From the NCBI GenBank assembly GCA_946183145.1, contig CAMGZM010000016.1:1-45156 (forward strand): DNA of 45,156 nucleotides. Reading direction: 5' to 3'. Shown here piece after piece: positions 40,698 to 45,156 of the stretch. Position numbers and translations under genes: made by a program. Source of the stretch: an uncultured Fretibacterium sp. GTDB lineage: Bacteria; Synergistota; Synergistia; Synergistales; Aminobacteriaceae. The notes under the pieces were generated by a model. It did no database searches, had not been told where the DNA came from, and saw only the letters and a list, made by a program, of their open reading frames with translations. Within the stretch, counting starts at the first letter, position 1. Every line of letters begins with the position of its first letter.

Positions 40698-42125
40698 ATG
40701 AGAGTTCCTGTTTATGAAAGACAATCGGGCATTGCCGCACTTCCGGCTATGCAGTCTCCCGTTCTTATGCCCGAAAATGACGGCGGAAATGCTATCGCGG
40801 GCGCAGTCAGGATTTTGGCCGACAGAGCAATCAAAATCCATAATGATTGGGAGGACTCGCGGACTCTGGAGCTGTTCTCTAAATTCAAGGCTGACAGCTC
40901 AGACTTTCACGACAACCCCGACACGGGCATTTTCAACACTCGCACGGGCTATCTTTCGGAAGGCGTGTTTCATGACGCTGACAACTGGATGAGAAAACGC
41001 GGGGAAGATTACGCTAGGCAGTTACAATCGCCGAGAGCTAAAAATAACTTCAGGCGCATGGCTTCTGATTTCATCACTCAGCAGGGACATACTAATTCAC
41101 GCTTTGAGGCCGCCCAAATGAAGAAATACCGCACTGACACGGCGGACGCGGCTGTCAAAAATTATCTGGCTGACATTGAAGCTCACTGGGACGATCCTGA
41201 ATATATCCAGAAAGCAAGAGAAGCTATCAATCAGGCTCTCGAATTAAAGCACAGAGGCGAGGGGCAAGAAGTCTTCTTCAATGCAGGGCTTGAAGTTGAT
41301 GACCAGATTGCTCAGGCAAGAATTAGACAGGCTTATCTCAGAGACCCATTAAGGGCGGTGCAACTGCTTAATGACAGAGATATTAAGCTCAAACCTGATA
41401 CTCGCGCCAAACTTACCGAGGCTTTGCGCAACAAAACAGAAATTTATGAGTTACGCGCTATCGCTGAGGCGTACGCTAAGAATTTCACGCCGGAAACATC
41501 TGCTGACGCTGAAAGAAAACTCATTCAGACTTACGGCGCGGAAAAAGGTCAGAAGGCTTTTCAGGCTCTCACCCGTATCTGGAGCGTTCAGAATTATCAG
41601 GATTACGCAAAGAGAAGAAATACCGCTATCCAACAAGCTCAGGCTGAGGACGATTTCGTCATGCGATTCATGTCAAATGATGACACTTTGACCGCTGAGG
41701 AAATACAGAACGCCGCAAGAAATAAAATCATTGACCCAAATAAGGCTATGGCTCTCATCAGAGGGCTTCACGCTAGAGAAAATGAAGCTCAAAAACTCAT
41801 CAAGGAACAACAGAAACTTGAGGCAAAAAAAGCACAAATTGAGCTGGAAATTCTTTCGTGGGCGGGAAATTGGGCGGATGACAACTTCCTTCAGGGCTTT
41901 ATCCATGACAAAACTATGACTGAGGACGAGGCGAGAGCTTACAGAAACAGGCGAGAGCAGTTCTACGCGGACAAAAGAAAATCTACTCTCAGTGATACCG
42001 CTGACAATCTCACTAGAAAACTTGTTGACCCGGACAAATTCGGAAGGCTCACACTTGACGATATTCAAGCCAATATCGACAATTTAGACCCCAGACAAAG
42101 CCAACGCGCTCAAAAATGCCGTTGA
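40698..42125 (+). CDS. Large internal virion protein, N-terminal part (frameshifted)
   Basis: 475 residues up to a stop caused by a frameshift. The frame is coding to about 42090 (ANIDNLDP), then the +1 frame carries on sensibly with DKANALKNAVETRDKAEQ. Removing one C from the CCCC at 42090-42093 joins both parts into one protein of about 1295 residues. The N-terminal part is helical, rich in Gln, Lys, Arg and Ala, with no membrane segment, as in T7 gp15-like ejection proteins. The break is most simply a homopolymer sequencing error. Confidence 0.7.
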   Translation: MRVPVYERQSGIAALPAMQSPVLMPENDGGNAIAGAVRILADRAIKIHNDWEDSRTLELFSKFKADSSDFHDNPDTGIFNTRTGYLSEGVFHDADNWMRKRGEDYARQLQSPRAKNNFRRMASDFITQQGHTNSRFEAAQMKKYRTDTADAAVKNYLADIEAHWDDPEYIQKAREAINQALELKHRGEGQEVFFNAGLEVDDQIAQARIRQAYLRDPLRAVQLLNDRDIKLKPDTRAKLTEALRNKTEIYELRAIAEAYAKNFTPETSADAERKLIQTYGAEKGQKAFQALTRIWSVQNYQDYAKRRNTAIQQAQAEDDFVMRFMSNDDTLTAEEIQNAARNKIIDPNKAMALIRGLHARENEAQKLIKEQQKLEAKKAQIELEILSWAGNWADDNFLQGFIHDKTMTEDEARAYRNRREQFYADKRKSTLSDTADNLTRKLVDPDKFGRLTLDDIQANIDNLDPRQSQRAQKCR

Positions 42126-42255
42126 AACAAGAGATAAGGCCGAACAAGCTCAAGCCGCGAAAAATGATGAGGAAGCAAGAAAACATTTTCAGACTTCTCT
42201 GCGCATTATCGTCGAGAACGGCGGACTTATCAGACGGGCGCAGGTCAATACTCTT

Positions 42256-44583
42256 TTGCGGAAAGAAAAAATTGATGACGCTTTCGCCAATTACCTCTAC
42301 GGCAAAGAAGACGCTTACAACAAAGAGCAGGAAAGACTGAGAAAAGAGAATGAACGGGAAGCCGCTTCCGCTAAAAAATTAGCTGACAAACAACAGGCTG
42401 AACAGGATAAATTACAGCTCAAGGAAAATCTTTACTCACAGGCTCAACAGTTCGCCAGAGTTTACCCGACTGGAAACAGTGGTGAGGGGCGGTCGTTCAT
42501 TCAAGGGCTGAATATACCAGTCGACGATAAAAATCAGCTCCTCCAATATTACGATGACATTATCCAGTCGCAAAGGCAGCAAGGCAAAGATTCTTCTGAC
42601 GAGGCTAAACGCTCTAGGGAAGAGATTCATAACTTACAGCTCGCAAGCATTATTAACGGGCGCGGGCAGTCAAGAGAGTTTTACCAAAAGGCTTTGGACG
42701 AGGGAAATATTACCCCGAAAGAATATAATGACTACATCGCTGAATTAGACAAGCTAGAAAGAGCAAACGCTAAAGTTCAGGAAGACAGCATGAAAGATAC
42801 TGCCTTGCGCAACGCTGACAGCATTTTTCAGCAGTTCGGACTTGATAATCTTGATGCCGCTTACGAGGCTATAAGGGCTATCCCTGACAGAAACGAACGA
42901 CTCCAAACTTGGAATTACTTTAATGACAGGCTCGCTCAGGAAAGAACCGTAAGACAGGAAGACAACAGAATCAAATCAGAAAGACAGAAGCAGAATTACA
43001 GGGACATCGATAATAATTACTGGCGAAATTTCAAGGCCGTACCGCCTCAAGTACTCGATGATTTGAGGAATAATGAAGGGCTGACTGAGGAACAATACCA
43101 GAGAGCGCAAGCCGTAAACGCCAAAATCGGACAAAGAGCGGGCGTTATCGATGAGATTATCAGTAATAATCCAGACTTCAACAACTGGACGCTCGCTAGA
43201 CAGGAAGCAGAAATTATGAGCCGCATGGGGACTACTGAAGATGACAGAAAGCAGAATGTAGCCAATCTACTCGCGCTCTTGCAAGATGGCAAGCTCACAG
43301 ACGCGCAGATTGATTTCGACTTCTATCATGGCAAAATTTCCACTGAGGACAGAGAGAATATCAAAAACTTTGACAAGCGTTTCGAAAAAATGCAAAAGTC
43401 CGCTATTCATGCTACGGAAGCTATGTTATTGCAGTTCGTAAACAACTTAGGCGTGTTCAAACCTGAGTTACGCCAAGAACTTATCAGAAATGCAAGAGTT
43501 GATTTCATGCTCGCTACTAATAAACTTGATGTCAGGGATAAGGATTTCTACACAAGGCTTCAGGACATTTATAACACTCTCGTGCAAAATATCTCCACCG
43601 TGTACGCTGAGAAAGTTAGTTTTACTTACGGCTGGATATTCAAGTCTCCTACTCCGGCGGGCATTCGTTACAAACCAGCAAGAGCGCAAGCTGATAGGTT
43701 CTCCGTTCCTAAACCTCAGGTATCTATGCCGTTTCAGAATGCGTCAGGCGATTGGAGCTATATTGATACTCAGGGCAACCAGTTTCAGCCGCAGACTTTT
43801 ACGCCGACTCAGACACAGCAAGAAAACATTCAGCATGATCCGTATTATCAGGACATTCCGCAGGAGTTCTTCACTCCATTCTACCCTCAGCCCAGACAAC
43901 AAAATTCTGACAACGGCGGGGACGTTAAGACTGTACAGAATACAACAACTAATACGCAAAATCGGCAGCCGCGTGATATTGGGCTGGAAATGTTGCCGGG
44001 GGCTACCATCACAGGCAGGTTTGACGACTGGAGAGCCTACAGAAACGGCAAGCACAACGGCGGCGATTATGCTATCGCTGAAGGTACGCCAATCACTTCC
44101 GCGGATTTCGGCCTTCCTGTCTCCGTCGCTAAGGTCAATACTACTTCTCCTTACAGGGGCGGCGGCAATTCCGTTACTCTCGCGGGCTATGCTGATAACG
44201 GCGACTACTACGAGTTCATTATCAGCCATATGAAAAACGGAAGCATTCCTCTCAAAGTAGGCGATTTAGTTACTCCGGGTACTGTTATCGGCCAGGTTGG
44301 AAATACCGGCATGACTTCTGACAGGGCTAAAGGCGGTATTACGGCTTGGTACAAAGGCAAGTCCTCAGGCTATCACATGGACTTGAAAATCAGAATCAAC
44401 GGCAAATACATTGACCCGCAGAAATACATTCCACCGACAAGAAATAACGTTCAGGATATACCAGCTCCGCCCGTCGTCAGCTCGGAAATTGAGAGGCTCG
44501 ACGCTCTTAACGCTATTCTCTTCGGCAATCTTGGCAGCTTCGACATTTTCGCGCCTTCGGGCAGTTTCGGGGTGAACTACTAA
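42256..44583 (+). CDS. Large internal virion protein, C-terminal part with M23 peptidase domain
   Basis: The listed start is a TTG, but the frame is coding from about 42091 and belongs to the gene starting at 40698. 775 residues. A long Glu/Lys/Gln-rich helical body is followed by a low-complexity Gln/Pro/Phe linker (about 500-580). The C-terminal M23/LytM-like domain has KHNGGDYA (His codon 44053, Asp 44065), ISHM (His 44227), GQVGNTGM and YHMDLKI. The last motif has His-x-Asp where M23 enzymes have His-x-His, so one zinc ligand is replaced. As a virion enzyme it would open peptidoglycan during DNA entry. It overlaps the next start by one base. Confidence 0.75.
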   Translation: MRKEKIDDAFANYLYGKEDAYNKEQERLRKENEREAASAKKLADKQQAEQDKLQLKENLYSQAQQFARVYPTGNSGEGRSFIQGLNIPVDDKNQLLQYYDDIIQSQRQQGKDSSDEAKRSREEIHNLQLASIINGRGQSREFYQKALDEGNITPKEYNDYIAELDKLERANAKVQEDSMKDTALRNADSIFQQFGLDNLDAAYEAIRAIPDRNERLQTWNYFNDRLAQERTVRQEDNRIKSERQKQNYRDIDNNYWRNFKAVPPQVLDDLRNNEGLTEEQYQRAQAVNAKIGQRAGVIDEIISNNPDFNNWTLARQEAEIMSRMGTTEDDRKQNVANLLALLQDGKLTDAQIDFDFYHGKISTEDRENIKNFDKRFEKMQKSAIHATEAMLLQFVNNLGVFKPELRQELIRNARVDFMLATNKLDVRDKDFYTRLQDIYNTLVQNISTVYAEKVSFTYGWIFKSPTPAGIRYKPARAQADRFSVPKPQVSMPFQNASGDWSYIDTQGNQFQPQTFTPTQTQQENIQHDPYYQDIPQEFFTPFYPQPRQQNSDNGGDVKTVQNTTTNTQNRQPRDIGLEMLPGATITGRFDDWRAYRNGKHNGGDYAIAEGTPITSADFGLPVSVAKVNTTSPYRGGGNSVTLAGYADNGDYYEFIISHMKNGSIPLKVGDLVTPGTVIGQVGNTGMTSDRAKGGITAWYKGKSSGYHMDLKIRINGKYIDPQKYIPPTRNNVQDIPAPPVVSSEIERLDALNAILFGNLGSFDIFAPSGSFGVNY

Positions 44584-45131
44584 TGCAGGACTTTTACGGC
44601 AATAATACTCAGAATATTAACAACAATAATAATGCTCCGTCCATTGAACAATTACAGCTTCAGGGCTTGGAGCTAACTCGCAGGCTTGATGACCCCTTCG
44701 ACTCTATTAACGGCTTCGACTGGCTCATTAACCGTTACCCAGCTTTGAATAACAGAATATCTAAGGCTAGGACGGCGGGGTTTTCGGACGAGGAAATTAA
44801 TTCGGCCATGCAGAATATGGAGCGCAGACTTAACTTTTTCGGAAAACCCAATGAAGTTAATCAGGCTTTGGGACGCACTGAGCAATCCATGAGTGATGAC
44901 GCGGCTTTTCTCTATGTCAATCAGTTTCAGGCTTTCAGGGACGCTTTCCCAGATAAAAACGATGACGAGATTTTTAACGCTATCGAGCTGTCTAAACTTG
45001 AAGGCGTTAATCCGGGCGCGTTGTTGCAGTCTAAGGAGCTGTATAACGCTTTCCTCAGAGGACAGAAGGAACGTGAGTCTATCTATGAGTCGGCCATTAG
45101 AGGCTTAACAACAGCTAATGAGAAATTATAA
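44583..45131 (+). CDS. N-terminal part of the giant ejection protein, cut by the window end
   Basis: The ATG at 44583 follows GGGGTG and overlaps the previous stop. 182 residues: an Asn-rich start (GNNTQNINNNNNAPS), then helical segments (FDWLINRYPALNNRISKART, DDEIFNAIELSKLEGVNPG). The frame ends at TAA 45129-45131, after TTANEKL, in an AT-rich last 30 bases unlike the rest. The window's first bases in frame 1 encode NEEESVKANNFL then TAA. Joining TTANE to EESVKANN would link this gene to the giant frame at 40-7152, giving about 2,560 residues. The short end sequences are probably unreliable contig ends. Confidence 0.6.
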   Translation: MQDFYGNNTQNINNNNNAPSIEQLQLQGLELTRRLDDPFDSINGFDWLINRYPALNNRISKARTAGFSDEEINSAMQNMERRLNFFGKPNEVNQALGRTEQSMSDDAAFLYVNQFQAFRDAFPDKNDDEIFNAIELSKLEGVNPGALLQSKELYNAFLRGQKERESIYESAIRGLTTANEKL

Positions 45132-45156
45132 TATCTTGTAATAATACTATTGAATT

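Overview
The window reads as one near-complete tailed-phage genome with a short-tailed (podovirus) virion. It was cut open inside a very large virion gene, so the two window ends probably belong together. The head genes run portal, Bbp19-like protein, scaffold, major capsid protein, Bbp16-like cement protein. This is the order of the Bordetella BPP-1 head module (recalled, not searched). The internal virion genes (gp13-like, gp14-like, a long protein ending in an M23 peptidase, and a giant protein with an HEIGH motif) follow the T7-type ejection-protein plan. Strong GGAGG ribosome sites and a TTGACA/TATAAT promoter indicate a bacterial host using sigma70. The host cannot be named from the sequence; an ejection apparatus of this kind makes a diderm host more likely.

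Layout. 1-7152: 3' part of the giant ejection protein, followed by two intrinsic terminators. 7.37-9.48 kb: mostly leftward small genes ending with an XRE-type repressor. 9.49-9.73 kb: control region with four TAATCGGTTT-like direct repeats and a consensus rightward promoter. 9.73-16.24 kb: rightward early genes (Rha and Bro-N antirepressors, a second XRE regulator with the same recognition helix, an HNH nuclease, a Sak4-like ATPase, two Lar-like zinc proteins and several very small genes). 16.47-18.41 kb: primase-helicase. 18.41-19.08 kb: non-coding, with 12 copies of TTGCAGG in two opposing arrays flanked by AT tracts, the best candidate replication origin. 19.08-20.65 kb: RusA resolvase, DNA methyltransferase, ArpU/RinA-like regulator. 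20.67-23.07 kb: one leftward 800-residue protein of unknown function with its own three-operator control region. 23.24-23.90 kb: a helix-turn-helix protein and two small membrane proteins. 24.13-35.05 kb: terminase, portal, head and tail adaptor/nozzle genes. 35.06-38.82 kb: tailspike and fibre-like proteins with an M15 endolysin among them. 38.89-45.13 kb: holin, then the internal virion proteins, running off the end into the giant gene.

How it works together. The facing regulators around 9.5 kb and two antirepressors look like a lysogeny-type switch, yet no integrase or recombinase is visible. Together with a helicase-primase beside an iteron-like array, this suggests an extrachromosomal prophage (phage-plasmid) or a lost or unrecognised integrase. 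Third-position and overall composition of plus-strand genes changes from C/T-rich to G/A-rich at the iteron region and back near 38.5 kb, as expected if two replication forks leave the iteron region.

Most notable: a 967-residue protein made of five tandem copies of a head-tail-adaptor-like domain; the mirror-arranged iteron array; the isolated 800-residue gene with repeated operators and a Lar-like zinc ribbon; and three virion reading frames broken by single events (a TAA at 34092, a C-run frameshift near 42090, a TAA at 37), which may be assembly errors or real recoding.
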